Assembly: GCF_001975705.1 (NCBI RefSeq)
Contig: NZ_CP015093.1
Coordinates: 496,001 to 560,000 of the forward strand
Length of the DNA stretch: 64,000 nt
Direction of reading: 5' to 3'
DNA from: Salipiger abyssi
GTDB taxonomy: Bacteria > Pseudomonadota > Alphaproteobacteria > Rhodobacterales > Rhodobacteraceae
Below are positions 1 through 9,755 of this stretch, one piece after another. Made by a program: the position numbers and the translations under genes. Positions within the stretch are counted from its first letter, which is position 1, and every line of letters starts with the position of its first letter. Under the pieces are notes generated by a model. It was not told the DNA's origin. It saw only the letters and a program-made list of their open reading frames with translations, and ran no database searches.

Positions 1-2
1 AC

Positions 3-278
3 GCGCCGCGCCCGCGCCCGCTGCGGCTGTTCCCGCCCGAGCCCATCGCCGCCACCGGCCCGCGCCCGCCCGGGCGCTTTCGCTGGCGCGCCATGGCGCT
101 CGACACCGCCCGCGCCACCGGCCCCGAGCGCATCGCGCCCGAATGGTGGCTGCCCGATGACAACTGGCAGCGCGGCGTGCGCGATTACTGGCAGGTCGAG
201 ACCCGGCAGGGCCGCCGGCTCTGGCTCTTTCACACGCCGCAGCAGCCGGGCTGGTTCGTGCAGGGGGAATTCGCATGA
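3..278 (+). CDS. imuB: ImuB, Y-family polymerase-like mutasome protein (3' end only)
   Basis: The open frame enters from the left edge and ends at the TGA at 276-278, so only the last 91 codons are present. The visible part reads LRLFPPEPIAAT, then PGRFRWRAM, PEWW and ARATGPERI, then DYWQVETRQGRRLWLF. This matches the C-terminal tail of ImuB proteins, catalytically inactive Y-family homologues that bridge DnaE2, the beta clamp and ImuA in SOS mutagenesis. The stop overlaps the dnaE2 start in an ATGA arrangement, which supports one operon. The identification rests on the tail motif and context, since the polymerase-like core is outside the window. Confidence 0.8.
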   Translation, partial: APRPRPLRLFPPEPIAATGPRPPGRFRWRAMALDTARATGPERIAPEWWLPDDNWQRGVRDYWQVETRQGRRLWLFHTPQQPGWFVQGEFA

Positions 279-3200
279 CCGCCGCCCTGCCCCAACCCAC
301 GCCCCCCGCCTATGCGGAGCTGTGCGTCACCTCGAATTTCACCTTCCTCACCGGCGCTTCGCATCCCGAAGAGCTGGTCGCCCGCGCCGCCGAGCTGGGC
401 CTCGCCGCCATCGCCATCACCGACCGCAATTCGCTGGCCGGCGTGGTGCGGGCCTATAGCGCGCTGAAGATCCTGAAGGAAAAAGCCGAGGAAACGCTGC
501 GTATCCGCTCCCGGCACCGGGTGGACAGCTGCTCGCGGCAGGAGGTCGGCACGCCGGAGGAAATCCCCCATCCCGCCGCGCCGCAGTTGCCGAAGCTCAT
601 CACCGGCGCCCGGCTGGTACTCGAGGACGACCCGGTGGAGTGGCTCGCCCTGCCGGTGGACCGGCCCGGCTATCACCGGCTGGCGCGGCTGCTCTCCACC
701 GGCAAGCGGCGCGCCGAAAAGGGCCGGTGCCGGCTGCATCTGGAGGATCTGCTGGAGGGCTGCGCCGGCATGATCCTCATCGCCCTGCCGCCGCCCGATC
801 TGGCACAGGCCACCGCCCCGGTCCGCGCCCTGCAAAGGCGCTACCCCGGCCATGTCTTTCTGGGTGCCGCGCCGCGCTATGACGGCTCCGATCAGGCCTG
901 GTTCGACGCCTGCGCCCATGCGGCGCTGCGGCTCTCGGCACCGATGGTCGCGGTGGGCGACGTGCTTTTGCACCGCGCATCGCGGCGCCGGCTCGCCGAT
1001 GTGCTGACCTGCCTGCGCGAGGGGCTCACCATCGACGCCATCGGCACCCGCGCCCTGCCCAATGCCGAGCGCCGGCTGAAGGGCGCCCCCGACATGGCGC
1101 GGCTCTACCGCAACCACCCCGCCGCGCTGCGCCGCACGCTGGAGATTGCCGCACGCTGTGCCTTCGATCTTTCGGAACTCAGCTACGAGTATCCCGACGA
1201 GATCGCCGACGGTGAAACGCCCCAGGGACGGCTGCGGCGCCTTGCCGAGGCGGGGCTGGTCCGGCGCTACCCGGACGGCGCGCCGGATAAGGTCCGCAAA
1301 CTCATGGAAAAGGAGCTGGCGGTGGTCGGCGAGCTGGGCTTTGCCGCCTATTTCCTCACCGTGAACGACATCGTGACGCATGCCCGCAGCGAGGGCATCC
1401 TCTGCCAGGGGCGCGGCTCGGCGGCCAATTCGGTGCTCTGCTTCCTGCTCGGCATCACCGACGTGACCCCGGACATGATCGGCATGGTCTTTGAACGCTT
1501 CGTCTCGCGCCATCGTGGCGAGCCGCCCGATATCGACGTGGATTTCGAGCACGAGCGGCGCGAGGAGGTGATCCAGTGGATCTATGAGAAATACGGCCGC
1601 CACCGTGCCGGGCTCTGCGCCACGGTGATCCATTTCCGCTCGCGCGCGGCGATCCGCGAGGTCGGCAAGGTGATGGGGCTGAGCCAGGACGTGACCGCCG
1701 CGCTGGCGGGTCAGATCTGGGGCATGTCCGATGGCGGCGCCGATCCCGAGCGCATCCGCGAGCTGGGGCTCGATCCCTCGGACCGCCGGCTCGCCCAGAC
1801 CATTGAGCTGATCGGCGAGATCATCGGCTTTCCCCGCCACCTGTCGCAGCATGTGGGCGGCTTTGTCATCACCCGCGGGCGGCTCGACGAACTCTGCCCG
1901 ATCGAGAACGCCGCGATGGAGGATCGCACGGTCATCGAATGGGACAAGGACGATATCGACACGCTGGGGATACTGAAGGTCGATGTGCTCAGCCTCGGCA
2001 TGCTGACCTGCATCCGCAAGGCCTTTGGCCTGCTGCAGGATCACGAGGGCCTCCGCCACCGGCTCGACACCGTGCCGCAGGAGGATCCGGCCACCTATGC
2101 CATGCTGCAACGGGCCGACGCCATCGGGGTGTTTCAGGTGGAAAGCCGGGCGCAGATGAATTTCCTGCCCCGGATGAAGCCCGCCACCTTCTACGATCTG
2201 GTGATCGAGGTGGCCATCGTGCGCCCCGGCCCGATCCAGGGCGGCATGGTGCAGCCCTATATCCGCCGCCGCCAGAAGCTCGAAGAGCCCGAGCCCTTCG
2301 GCCCGGCGTTGAAGGAGGTCACCCGCAAGACGCTGGGGGTGCCGCTGTTTCAGGAACAGGCGATGCAGATCGCTGTGGTCGGCGCCGGCTATTCGGCGGA
2401 GGAGGCCGACAAGCTGCGCCGCTCGCTCGCCTCCTTCCGCCGCATGGGCACCATCGGCGAGCATCGCGACCGCTTCCTCGCCGGGATGCGGCAGAACGGC
2501 TATGACGACGAGACCGCCGAGCGCTGCTTTGCCCAGATCGCGGGCTTTGCCGATTACGGCTTTCCCGAAAGCCACGCGGCGGCCTTTGCCATGCTGACAT
2601 ACGTGTCCTCCTGGCTGAAATGCCACCACCCGGCGGTGTTTGCCTGCGCGCTGCTGAATTCCCAGCCGATGGGGTTCTACGCCCCCGCCCAGATCGTGCG
2701 CGACGCGCGCGAGCACGGGGTCGAGATCCGCCCGATCTGCGTCAACCGCAGCGGCTGGGACAACGCGCTGGAGCGCCGCGCCGACGGCGCGCTGGCGCTG
2801 CGGCTGGGGTTCCGCCAGATCAAGGGATTCGGCAAGGAGGAGACGGAGTGGATCGCGGCGGCGCGCGGCAACGGCTATCCCGATCCCGAGAGCCTCTGGC
2901 TGCGTGCGGGTCTGGCACCGGCGGTGCTGGAGCGGCTGGCCGAGGCCGATGCCTTTGCCGGGCTCGGGCTCACGCGGCGCGATGCGCTCTGGCAGGTGCG
3001 CGCAATCCGGGCGCCCGCGCCGCTGCCGCTCTTCTCCGATCCGCTCGACGGCGAGGGGCTGCGCGAGCCTGCGGTGGCGCTGCCGCCGATGCATCTGGGC
3101 GAGGAGGTGGTGGAGGATTACGTCGCCACGCGGCTGTCGCTGCGCGCCCATCCGATGGAGCTTCTGCGCCCCGCCCTGCCCGGGCTCACGCCGCATGCGG

Positions 3201-3613
3201 AGCTGGCGACCACGCCGCTGCAGCGGCTCAGCGTCTGCGGGCTGGTGATCACCCGGCAGCGGCCGGGAACGGCCTCGGGGGTGATCTTCCTGACGCTGGA
3301 GGACGAAACCGGCGTGTCGAACGTGGTGGTCTGGCCGAAGGTCTATGCGCGCTATCGCCGCGTGGTGATGGGCGGGCGGCTGCTGCGGGTCAGCGGCCAT
3401 CTGCAACGCGAGGGGATCGTGGTGCATCTGATCGCGGAGCGGATCGAGGACATGTCGGCGCGGCTCTCCGATCTCGGCCACCCGCTGGACGAGGCGGTGG
3501 GCATCACCTCCCCCGCCGCCGACGACGCCCCGCGCCCGCCACGCTACCCGCCCCGCGCCCGGCATCCGCGCGAGCAGGCGAAGCGGCTGTTCCCGAGCCG
3601 GGATTTTCATTGA
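275..3613 (+). CDS. dnaE2: Error-prone DNA polymerase III alpha subunit DnaE2 (ImuC)
   Basis: The protein is 1112 residues, normal for DnaE2 and shorter than replicative DnaE. An N-terminal PHP domain covers about residues 10-240 (SNFTFLTGASHPEEL, AITDRNSLAG). The polymerase core has the catalytic PDIDVDF motif with Asp419, Asp421 and Asp423, and VPLFQEQAMQIA with a helix-hairpin-helix region follows. An OB-fold lies near the C-terminus (SGVIFLTLEDETGVSNVVVW). The ATG shares bases with the imuB stop (ATGA). In this family DnaE2 is the translesion polymerase of the ImuA-ImuB-DnaE2 mutasome, normally LexA-controlled from upstream of imuA, which is not in this window. The long antisense open frame over the gene is a GC-content artefact. 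Confidence 0.97.
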   Translation: MTAALPQPTPPAYAELCVTSNFTFLTGASHPEELVARAAELGLAAIAITDRNSLAGVVRAYSALKILKEKAEETLRIRSRHRVDSCSRQEVGTPEEIPHPAAPQLPKLITGARLVLEDDPVEWLALPVDRPGYHRLARLLSTGKRRAEKGRCRLHLEDLLEGCAGMILIALPPPDLAQATAPVRALQRRYPGHVFLGAAPRYDGSDQAWFDACAHAALRLSAPMVAVGDVLLHRASRRRLADVLTCLREGLTIDAIGTRALPNAERRLKGAPDMARLYRNHPAALRRTLEIAARCAFDLSELSYEYPDEIADGETPQGRLRRLAEAGLVRRYPDGAPDKVRKLMEKELAVVGELGFAAYFLTVNDIVTHARSEGILCQGRGSAANSVLCFLLGITDVTPDMIGMVFERFVSRHRGEPPDIDVDFEHERREEVIQWIYEKYGRHRAGLCATVIHFRSRAAIREVGKVMGLSQDVTAALAGQIWGMSDGGADPERIRELGLDPSDRRLAQTIELIGEIIGFPRHLSQHVGGFVITRGRLDELCPIENAAMEDRTVIEWDKDDIDTLGILKVDVLSLGMLTCIRKAFGLLQDHEGLRHRLDTVPQEDPATYAMLQRADAIGVFQVESRAQMNFLPRMKPATFYDLVIEVAIVRPGPIQGGMVQPYIRRRQKLEEPEPFGPALKEVTRKTLGVPLFQEQAMQIAVVGAGYSAEEADKLRRSLASFRRMGTIGEHRDRFLAGMRQNGYDDETAERCFAQIAGFADYGFPESHAAAFAMLTYVSSWLKCHHPAVFACALLNSQPMGFYAPAQIVRDAREHGVEIRPICVNRSGWDNALERRADGALALRLGFRQIKGFGKEETEWIAAARGNGYPDPESLWLRAGLAPAVLERLAEADAFAGLGLTRRDALWQVRAIRAPAPLPLFSDPLDGEGLREPAVALPPMHLGEEVVEDYVATRLSLRAHPMELLRPALPGLTPHAELATTPLQRLSVCGLVITRQRPGTASGVIFLTLEDETGVSNVVVWPKVYARYRRVVMGGRLLRVSGHLQREGIVVHLIAERIEDMSARLSDLGHPLDEAVGITSPAADDAPRPPRYPPRARHPREQAKRLFPSRDFH

Positions 3614-3949
3614 GTGGGGTGGGTTTAGATGGCTGCTCCATCACCGAGCCCCAGGCCCGGAGCCAAGGGCGAAGCACGCCGGGCCCAGCGGCGCTGCCGC
3701 TTTGGCGACGTGTGCGCTGACTTGTGAGGTCGTTCGGATCTGGCTGGGATAAAGTAAGAGGTTCAACGTGCAGAGCGTCAGCCCACGTGCCGCCGCTGGG
3801 GCCGGCTCCCGCTGCGTTGCTGACAAGCCCGGCATGGCCTATCGCCCTCGCCCTCCCCAAAGACCAACCGCTGAGGCCCCGGATCAAGTCCGGGGCGGGA
3901 GATGCGTGATCCGTAGGGGGTGGGTGTCCAACCCACCATCCGCGCCAGC
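3614..3949. other. Intergenic region between dnaE2 and recN (convergent)
   Basis: These 336 bases separate the 3' ends of dnaE2 (+) and recN (-). I see no credible gene. The open frames present are short and show no family motifs. The only structure is the composite inverted-repeat element at 3876-3937, annotated separately. Confidence 0.6.
3876..3937. repeat. Composite short palindromic repeat (REP-like), copy 1
   Basis: Two hairpins stand side by side. The first is GCCCCGGA (3876-3883) paired with TCCGGGGC (3889-3896). The second is GGTGGGT (3919-3925) paired with ACCCACC (3931-3937), preceded by CCGTAGG. Related pairs occur at 21838-22015 and 63149-63240, always outside genes. This copy is the most divergent of the three. 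Confidence 0.65.
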
Positions 3950-5602
3950 CTACCCCGCCAGCAGCGCCCGTGCCGCCGCGCGGGCCTCGGGGGTGACCGT
4001 GTCGCCCGAAAGCATCCGCGCCAGTTCGTCCTCGCGCGCATCCGCATCGAGCGGTGTCACCGTCGAGAGGGTCATCTCCTGCTCGATCCGCTTCTGCACC
4101 CGCCAGTGATGCGCGCCGAGCGCCGCCACCTGCGGCGAATGGGTCACCACCAGCACCTGCCCGCCGCCGGCCAGCGCCTTCAGCCGCCGGCCCACCGCAT
4201 CGGCCGTGGCGCCGCCGACGCCGCGGTCGATCTCGTCGAAGATCATCGTCACGCCCCGGTTGCGCTCTTCCGAGAGGCAGACCTTCAGCGCCAGCAGGAA
4301 GCGCGACAGCTCACCGCCCGAGGCGATCTTGTTCAGCGGTCCCGAGGGTGCGCCCGGATTCGTCGCCACGGTGAAGGCCACCGCGTCGCGCCCCTCCGGG
4401 CCCGGCTCGCCCGGCGTGATCTCGGTGCGGAACACCGCGCGCTCCATTTTCAGCGGCGCCAGCTCGGTGGCCATGGCCGCGTCGAGCCGTTCCGCCGCCT
4501 GCACCCGTGCCGCGCTCAGGCGCTCCGCCGCCGCATCATAGGCACCATCCGCCTCTTTCACCGCGCGGGTCAGCTCGGCGATATCCTCGGCGCCGCGCTC
4601 CAGCGTCGCCAGCCGCCCCGAGAGGGTCGCCGCCAGCTCGGGCAGCGCATCGGGGGCCACCTGATGCTTGCGCGCCAGACCGCGAATGGCAAAAAGCCGC
4701 TCCTCGGTCTCTTCCAGATCGTGCGGGTTGAACTCCAGCGCATCGAGACATTCGGCGACCTCGCGCCCGGCCTCGTCAAGCTCCGCCATGGCGCGGGTCA
4801 GCGCGGCAATCGCCGCCTCCAGACGCCCCTCGGCCTTATCCGAGGCACCTTCGAGCCAGCGCAGCGCATTGGCCATGGCGCCCTCGGCCCCCTCATACCC
4901 AAGCGCATCGGAGGCCCGGGCTATATCCTCGCGGATGCGCTCGGCGGCCTGCATGGTGCGGCGGCGGGTGTCGAGTTCGGCCTCTTCCTCCGGCCCCGGC
5001 GCAAGCGTGTCGAGCTCCTCCACCGCGTGGCGCAGGAACTCCTCCTCGGCGCGCATCTCGGCCAGCGCCGCCTCCGCCGCCTCCAGCCGCTTGCGCGCGC
5101 CGCGGCGCTCGGCCCAGGCCGCGCGCACCGCCGCCAGCTCGGCGGAGATCGCCGCATAGCTGTCGAGAATCGTCCGGTGGCCCGAAGGGTTCAGCAGGCC
5201 GCGGTCGTCATGCTGGCCATGCAGTTCGACCAGCGTATCCGAGAGCCGCCGCAGCACTTCGCCGCTGGCGCGGCGGTCGTTGACCCAGCCGGTCTTGCGC
5301 CCATCCGCCGAATTCACCCGCCGCAGGATCAGCTCGTCGGAGACCGGCAGCCCCGCCTCCTCCAGAACGCCGCGCGCCGCGTGGCCGGAGCTCAGCTCGA
5401 ACACCGCCGTCACCTCGCCCTGCGCGGCACCGCTGCGCACCAGCTCGGCACGACCGCGCCAGCCCAGCACGAATCCCAGCGAATCCAGCAGGATCGACTT
5501 GCCCGCCCCGGTCTCGCCGGTGAGCACGTTGAGACCGGGCTGGAACATCAGGTCCAGCCGGTCGATGATCAGCATGTCACGGATTTCAAGCGCGCGCAGC
5601 AT
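3950..5602 (-). CDS. recN: DNA repair protein RecN
   Basis: The 550-residue protein is an SMC-like ATPase of double-strand-break repair. Walker A is GETGAGKS at residues 29-36. The ABC signature ASGGELSR is at about 427-434 and Walker B with DEID at 456-459, followed by a Q/H-loop region (VTHSPQVAA). The middle is a long charged, Ala/Glu/Arg-rich coiled coil. The length is that of complete RecN. It lies downstream of bamD with a 33-base gap and is the last gene of the long minus-strand block, an arrangement (lpxC-bamD-recN) recurrent in alphaproteobacteria. No obvious LexA operator is seen right in front of it. Confidence 0.96.
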   Translation of the reverse strand: MLRALEIRDMLIIDRLDLMFQPGLNVLTGETGAGKSILLDSLGFVLGWRGRAELVRSGAAQGEVTAVFELSSGHAARGVLEEAGLPVSDELILRRVNSADGRKTGWVNDRRASGEVLRRLSDTLVELHGQHDDRGLLNPSGHRTILDSYAAISAELAAVRAAWAERRGARKRLEAAEAALAEMRAEEEFLRHAVEELDTLAPGPEEEAELDTRRRTMQAAERIREDIARASDALGYEGAEGAMANALRWLEGASDKAEGRLEAAIAALTRAMAELDEAGREVAECLDALEFNPHDLEETEERLFAIRGLARKHQVAPDALPELAATLSGRLATLERGAEDIAELTRAVKEADGAYDAAAERLSAARVQAAERLDAAMATELAPLKMERAVFRTEITPGEPGPEGRDAVAFTVATNPGAPSGPLNKIASGGELSRFLLALKVCLSEERNRGVTMIFDEIDRGVGGATADAVGRRLKALAGGGQVLVVTHSPQVAALGAHHWRVQKRIEQEMTLSTVTPLDADAREDELARMLSGDTVTPEARAAARALLAG

Positions 5603-5635
5603 GATGCGTATGGCGGGGGATCACCCCGCCATCCC

Positions 5636-6490
5636 CTAAAGCCACTGGCCCTTGACCATCTGGCGATAGATCTTCGACAGCCAGTTGTCGCCCGCGGCCT
5701 CCAGCTCGAGCCCCCGGCCCGTCAGCAGCTTGTAGCTGTCTTCGTACCAGTCGGTGCCCTGATAGTTGTAACCGAGAATCGCACCAGCGGTCTGCGCCTC
5801 GTCGGTGAGGCCCAGCGACAGATAGGCCTCCACCAGCCGGTGCAACGCCTCGGGCGTGTGGGTGGTGGTCTGGAAATCCTCGACCACCACACGGAACCGG
5901 TTGATCGCCGCGCCGTAATGCTGACGCTTGAGGTAATAGCGGCCGATCTCCATCTCCTTGCCGGCGAGATGGTCGAAGGCGAGATCGAATTTCAGAATCG
6001 ACGAGCGCGCGTATTCGCTGTCGGGATAGCGCTCGATCACCGTGCGCAGCGCCTGCAACGCCTGGAAGGTCAGCCCCTGGTCGCGGCCCACTTCCTCGAT
6101 CTGGTCGTAGTAGCTGAGTGCCAGAAGATACTGCGCATAGGCGGCGTCGTCATCGGTCGGGTAGAAGTCGATATAGCGCTGCGCCGATGCGCGGCTATTC
6201 TCGTAATCCTTCTCGAGATGATAGGCATAGGCCTGCATGATCAGGGCGCGCTTGGCCCAGTCGGAATAGGGATAAAGCCGCTCGACCTCGCCGAAATAGA
6301 ACGCCGCTGTCTCGCCATCCCTGCGGTCGATCTCGAACTCGCCGCGCTCATAGATCTGCTCGGCGGAATAGGTCTCGATGGGAACATTCCCCCGGGCAAA
6401 GCCCGGACGTTCCTGCGCCGTGCAACCGGCCAGAACAATGGCGGAAAAAGCCGCCCCGATCACAATCTTCCGCGATCTGCCGCCTGCCAT
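5636..6490 (-). CDS. bamD: Outer membrane assembly lipoprotein BamD (ComL family)
   Basis: The protein starts MAGGRSRKIVIGAAF and has a lipobox (IVLAGC), so it should be lipidated on that Cys and anchored to the outer membrane. TPR-like helices follow (YSAEQIYERGEFE, ALIMQAYAYHLEKDYE, YAQYLLALSYYDQ), which is the BamD/ComL fold of the BAM complex that inserts beta-barrel proteins. I chose the ATG at 6490; the frame also allows a TTG three codons upstream, but the GAGG ribosome site sits about 10 bases before the ATG and too close to the TTG. Length is 284 residues, normal for alphaproteobacterial BamD. Confidence 0.94.
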   Translation of the reverse strand: MAGGRSRKIVIGAAFSAIVLAGCTAQERPGFARGNVPIETYSAEQIYERGEFEIDRRDGETAAFYFGEVERLYPYSDWAKRALIMQAYAYHLEKDYENSRASAQRYIDFYPTDDDAAYAQYLLALSYYDQIEEVGRDQGLTFQALQALRTVIERYPDSEYARSSILKFDLAFDHLAGKEMEIGRYYLKRQHYGAAINRFRVVVEDFQTTTHTPEALHRLVEAYLSLGLTDEAQTAGAILGYNYQGTDWYEDSYKLLTGRGLELEAAGDNWLSKIYRQMVKGQWL

Positions 6491-6605
6491 GCCCGACAAT
6501 CCTCATATCCCTTGCAGCGGACCGGTCCCCGATCCTTGGCATGGTCCTAGCACAGAAAATTCCGGGGCAAAACGCCTTAACGGCGATTTGACGCCGGCAA
6601 AACGA

Positions 6606-7535
6606 TCAGGCGACGGCGGGGATCTCGTCGCGCTCGACACCGGCCCCGGGCAGGCGCGCGGCAACCAACCGGTCGCAGAGCGTGAGGCGATAGGCCTCCG
6701 GATCCGCAAAGAGCGCATGCAGGAGCATATTGGTGATGGCGTGGCCCGCCTTGTGGCCCTCGTAATGGCCGATGATCGGCGCGCCAGCGGTAAAGAGATC
6801 GCCCAGGGCGTCGAGCATCTTGTGGCGCACCGCCTCGTCGTCATGGCGCAGACCGCCCGGCGAGAGCACCGCGTCGCCATCGACCACCACGGCGTTTTCA
6901 TAGGTGCCGCCGAGCGCCAGCCCGTTGGCCTGCATCGCCTCCACATCCGACTGACGGCAGAAGGTGCGGCTGTCGCAGAGCTCGCGCACAAAGGTGCCGT
7001 TGGCGAGGTTGAGGCTCTTGTCCTGCGTGCCGATGGCGGAATCGGTGAAGGCGATGTGGAAATCCATGCTCAGCCCCTCGCCTTCCGGCGCCGGGCTCAG
7101 CCGGGCCCAGCCGCTGTCGGTCTTCACCTCGACGGGCTTGAGGATCTCGATGGCGCGCACCGGCGCATGCAGGCCGCGTACGCCGCGCGCCAGGATGCCG
7201 CGCACGAAGGGGGCGGCGGAACCATCGAGAATCGGCACTTCCGGACCGTCGATCTCGATCAGCGCGTTATGCACGCCGCAACCGGCCAGCGCGGCCATGA
7301 CATGTTCGATGGTCGAGACCGCGACACCGGCGGCGTTGACGATGCGGGTGCAGAGCGGGGTCACCTCGACGGCGTCCCAGCGCGCGGGCACCAGCGTGTC
7401 GCCCAGCAGGATATCGGTCCGCTTGAACCAGATGCCGTGCTCGGCCATGGCCGGACGGATCGTCATACGCGCGGGCTTGCCGGAATGCAGGCCAACGCCT
7501 TGAAAGGTCACAGCGGAACGGAGTGTCGTCTGCAC
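6606..7535 (-). CDS. lpxC: UDP-3-O-acyl-N-acetylglucosamine deacetylase LpxC
   Basis: LpxC carries out the committed step of lipid A synthesis in the cytoplasm. The start is placed at a GTG at 7535 (VQTTLRSAVTFQGVGLHSG) because a GAGG lies 8 bases upstream and the length becomes 309 residues. The open frame itself runs 27 codons further to 7616, but those codons do not resemble LpxC. The zinc ligands are visible: His78 in IEHVMAAL, and His238 and Asp242 in HKMLDALGDL. The catalytic-type His265 lies in GHKAGHAI. It sits between ftsZ and bamD, the usual end of the dcw region in this group. Confidence 0.96.
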   Translation of the reverse strand: MQTTLRSAVTFQGVGLHSGKPARMTIRPAMAEHGIWFKRTDILLGDTLVPARWDAVEVTPLCTRIVNAAGVAVSTIEHVMAALAGCGVHNALIEIDGPEVPILDGSAAPFVRGILARGVRGLHAPVRAIEILKPVEVKTDSGWARLSPAPEGEGLSMDFHIAFTDSAIGTQDKSLNLANGTFVRELCDSRTFCRQSDVEAMQANGLALGGTYENAVVVDGDAVLSPGGLRHDDEAVRHKMLDALGDLFTAGAPIIGHYEGHKAGHAITNMLLHALFADPEAYRLTLCDRLVAARLPGAGVERDEIPAVA

Positions 7536-7716
7536 GTGGATCACCTCGGTCTTCGGAACCCGCCTCCCCAATAGGCGGCTTCTTCGAGCTTGGAGATATA
7601 GACGCCCCCCTGTCATCTCAAATCAAAGATTGTAACCGCCTGAAACATCGCCGTAACGCGATGCGCGAAACCCCGCGCAGCTTTGAAAATCGCCTCGGAA
7701 CCCACTGTTATAGAAT

Positions 7717-7744
7717 AGAAAAACGCCCCGAAATCGGGGGCGTT
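7717..7744 (-). terminator. Rho-independent terminator after ftsZ
   Basis: On the minus strand a stem AACGCCCC/GGGGCGTT (7744-7737 with 7729-7722, six- to seven-base loop) is followed by five T (7721-7717). It begins 22 bases after the ftsZ stop, so it fits a terminator for ftsZ and would separate lpxC as its own unit. Confidence 0.8.
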
Positions 7745-7766
7745 CCCATCCGCTTTCGCGAGAAAA

Positions 7767-9464
7767 TCAGTTCGCCTGACGCCGCAGGAAGGCGGGAATT
7801 TCAATCCGGTCCTGATCCTGCGCCTCTTCCGGATCCGACACCGGTGCCGGCTGATGAGCCTGAACCGGCGGCTGCTGGCGGCGCGGCGCGGGCGCCGCTT
7901 CCTGGGCATGGCCGGTCATGCGGTTGATCAGCGAGTTGATGCCAAAGCGCGGCTTGTCGCCCTCGGTTCCGCGCGCGGCCCCCGCAGGCTGCTGCGGCTG
8001 CATCTGACGCGGCGCCTGCGCCTGCCCTGCCGCCTGCTGGCGGTTGCGCGCGGCGGCGGCCTGAAGCCGGGCCATGGTGTCCGGCGAAGGCGTGCCCGGC
8101 GTCGGCGCGCGCGGCGCGACAAAGGTTTCGGGCTCGGCTTCGAGCGCGTCGGGCTGCGGCTGGAACTGCGCCACCTGCGGACGGTAGGCCGGCGGCGGCA
8201 GATCGTCCTGGGCCTGGGCCGCGGCGGGGGCCGGCTCTTCGAAGAGGCTCTCCGCAGGCTCTTGCGCGTGGCGCTCGCTCTCCAGCGACTCAAAGAGCGA
8301 CGGCTCGTCCTCCTCGTATTCCGGCTCTGCCACCTGCGCGGCAACCGGGGCCGGCGCGGGTTTCGGTGCCGGAGCCGGGGCCTGTGCCGGCGCGGGAGCC
8401 GGTGCGGCGGCAGCCGGGGCCGGCGCTTCATCGGTCATGGTCGGCTTCAGCGGCTCCGACAGTTTGCGGCGCGGCACCGGGATATCGTTCTGCACGGCGG
8501 TGGCGTCGATGCCGGTGGCGACGACGGAGACGCGCATCACGCCTTCCATGCTGTCATCCAGCGTCGAGCCGACGATGATATTGGCGTCGGCATCCACTTC
8601 CTCGCGGATGCGGTTGGCCGCCTCGTCGAGTTCGAACAGCGTCAGGTCGTGGCCGCCTGTGATGTTGATCAGCACGCCCTTCGCGCCCTTCAGCGAAATC
8701 TCGTCGAGCAGCGGGTTCGCTATAGCCTTCTCGGCCGCCTGGATCGCGCGTTCCTCGCCCTCGGCCTCGCCGGTGCCCATCATCGCCTTGCCCATCTCGT
8801 CCATCACCGAGCGGACATCGGCGAAGTCGAGGTTGATCAGGCCCGGGCGCACCATCAGGTCGGAAATGCCCTTCACACCTTGATAAAGCACATTGTCGGC
8901 AAGCGAGAACGCCTCGGTGAAGGTGGTCTTTTCGTTGGCCAGACGGAACAGGTTCTGGTTCGGAATGATGATCAGCGTGTCGACGACCTTTTGCAGCGCC
9001 TCGACGCCGTCCTCGGCCTGACGCATGCGCTTGGCGCCTTCGAACTGGAAGGGCTTGGTCACCACGCCGACGGTCAGCACGCCCAGCTCGCGCGCGGCCT
9101 GCGCGATGATCGGGGCTGCACCGGTGCCGGTGCCGCCGCCCATGCCGGCGGTGATGAAGCACATATGCGCGCCGGCCAGGTGATCGACGATCTGCTCGAT
9201 GCTCTCCTCGGCGGCGGCGGCGCCCACGGAAGCCCGCGCACCGGCGCCCAGCCCCTCGGTCACCTTCACGCCCAGCTGCACCTTGTTATGCGCCATGGAC
9301 TGTTGCAGCGCCTGCGCGTCGGTGTTCGCGGTGACGAAATCCACGCCCTCGAGCTGCTGGGTGATCATGTTGTTGACGGCGTTGCCGCCGGCACCGCCCA
9401 CGCCGAAGACCGTAATCCGGGGCTTCAGCTCTTCCTGGCCGGGCATCGAGAGGTTGAGTGTCAT
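7767..9464 (-). CDS. ftsZ: Cell division GTPase FtsZ
   Basis: FtsZ polymerises into the cytokinetic ring. The ATG at 9464 begins [17 protein letters not shown]; the open frame extends 65 codons further upstream but without FtsZ similarity. The GTP-binding tubulin signature GGGTGTG is at residues 109-115 and the T7 synergy loop NLDFADV at 211-217. The globular core ends around residue 325. After it comes a roughly 220-residue Pro/Ala/Gln-rich linker, then the conserved C-terminal peptide [13 protein letters not shown] that binds FtsA and other partners. The total of 565 residues is long because of the linker, which is typical of alphaproteobacteria. It has its own upstream gap with DnaA-type sites and a terminator downstream. 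Confidence 0.98.
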   Translation of the reverse strand: MTLNLSMPGQEELKPRITVFGVGGAGGNAVNNMITQQLEGVDFVTANTDAQALQQSMAHNKVQLGVKVTEGLGAGARASVGAAAAEESIEQIVDHLAGAHMCFITAGMGGGTGTGAAPIIAQAARELGVLTVGVVTKPFQFEGAKRMRQAEDGVEALQKVVDTLIIIPNQNLFRLANEKTTFTEAFSLADNVLYQGVKGISDLMVRPGLINLDFADVRSVMDEMGKAMMGTGEAEGEERAIQAAEKAIANPLLDEISLKGAKGVLINITGGHDLTLFELDEAANRIREEVDADANIIVGSTLDDSMEGVMRVSVVATGIDATAVQNDIPVPRRKLSEPLKPTMTDEAPAPAAAAPAPAPAQAPAPAPKPAPAPVAAQVAEPEYEEDEPSLFESLESERHAQEPAESLFEEPAPAAAQAQDDLPPPAYRPQVAQFQPQPDALEAEPETFVAPRAPTPGTPSPDTMARLQAAAARNRQQAAGQAQAPRQMQPQQPAGAARGTEGDKPRFGINSLINRMTGHAQEAAPAPRRQQPPVQAHQPAPVSDPEEAQDQDRIEIPAFLRRQAN

Positions 9465-9755
9465 ATGCTGGTCCGCCTGTCTTTTATGACTTGTTTGCAC
9501 GCCTGTCCTGCGCCTTTGCGAGCAATTCTTACCGATATCTGACGGGTCGGTCACGTAAAAAACGCAGATTCGCCACGAAATATAGGGGATTCTGGGGCCG
9601 TCCGCGCGGGATTTCGCCGAAACCGCTAGATTTTGCGGCCTGCGCGCATCCACGCGCAACAGACCTCGGGCGGCACACCGGGATCACGGGTGCCGTCAGG
9701 GTGTTTCGCTCGCAATTTTCCGGGAAGTCTGCCCGACAACCCTCACCTCTGCGTC

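Noticed and set aside
230..3610. 1126-codon open frame on the minus strand over dnaE2
   Set aside because: It mirrors dnaE2 exactly in the complementary frame, is full of His, Arg, Gln and Gly and has no family motif. GC-rich codon bias removes stops in this frame.
3920..6550. 876-codon plus-strand frame over recN and bamD
   Set aside because: Shadow of two clear minus-strand genes with no motif of its own.
7536..7616. Upstream ATG of the lpxC frame as start
   Set aside because: The 27 extra codons do not resemble LpxC, while the GTG at 7535 has a good ribosome site and places the zinc His residues at usual positions.
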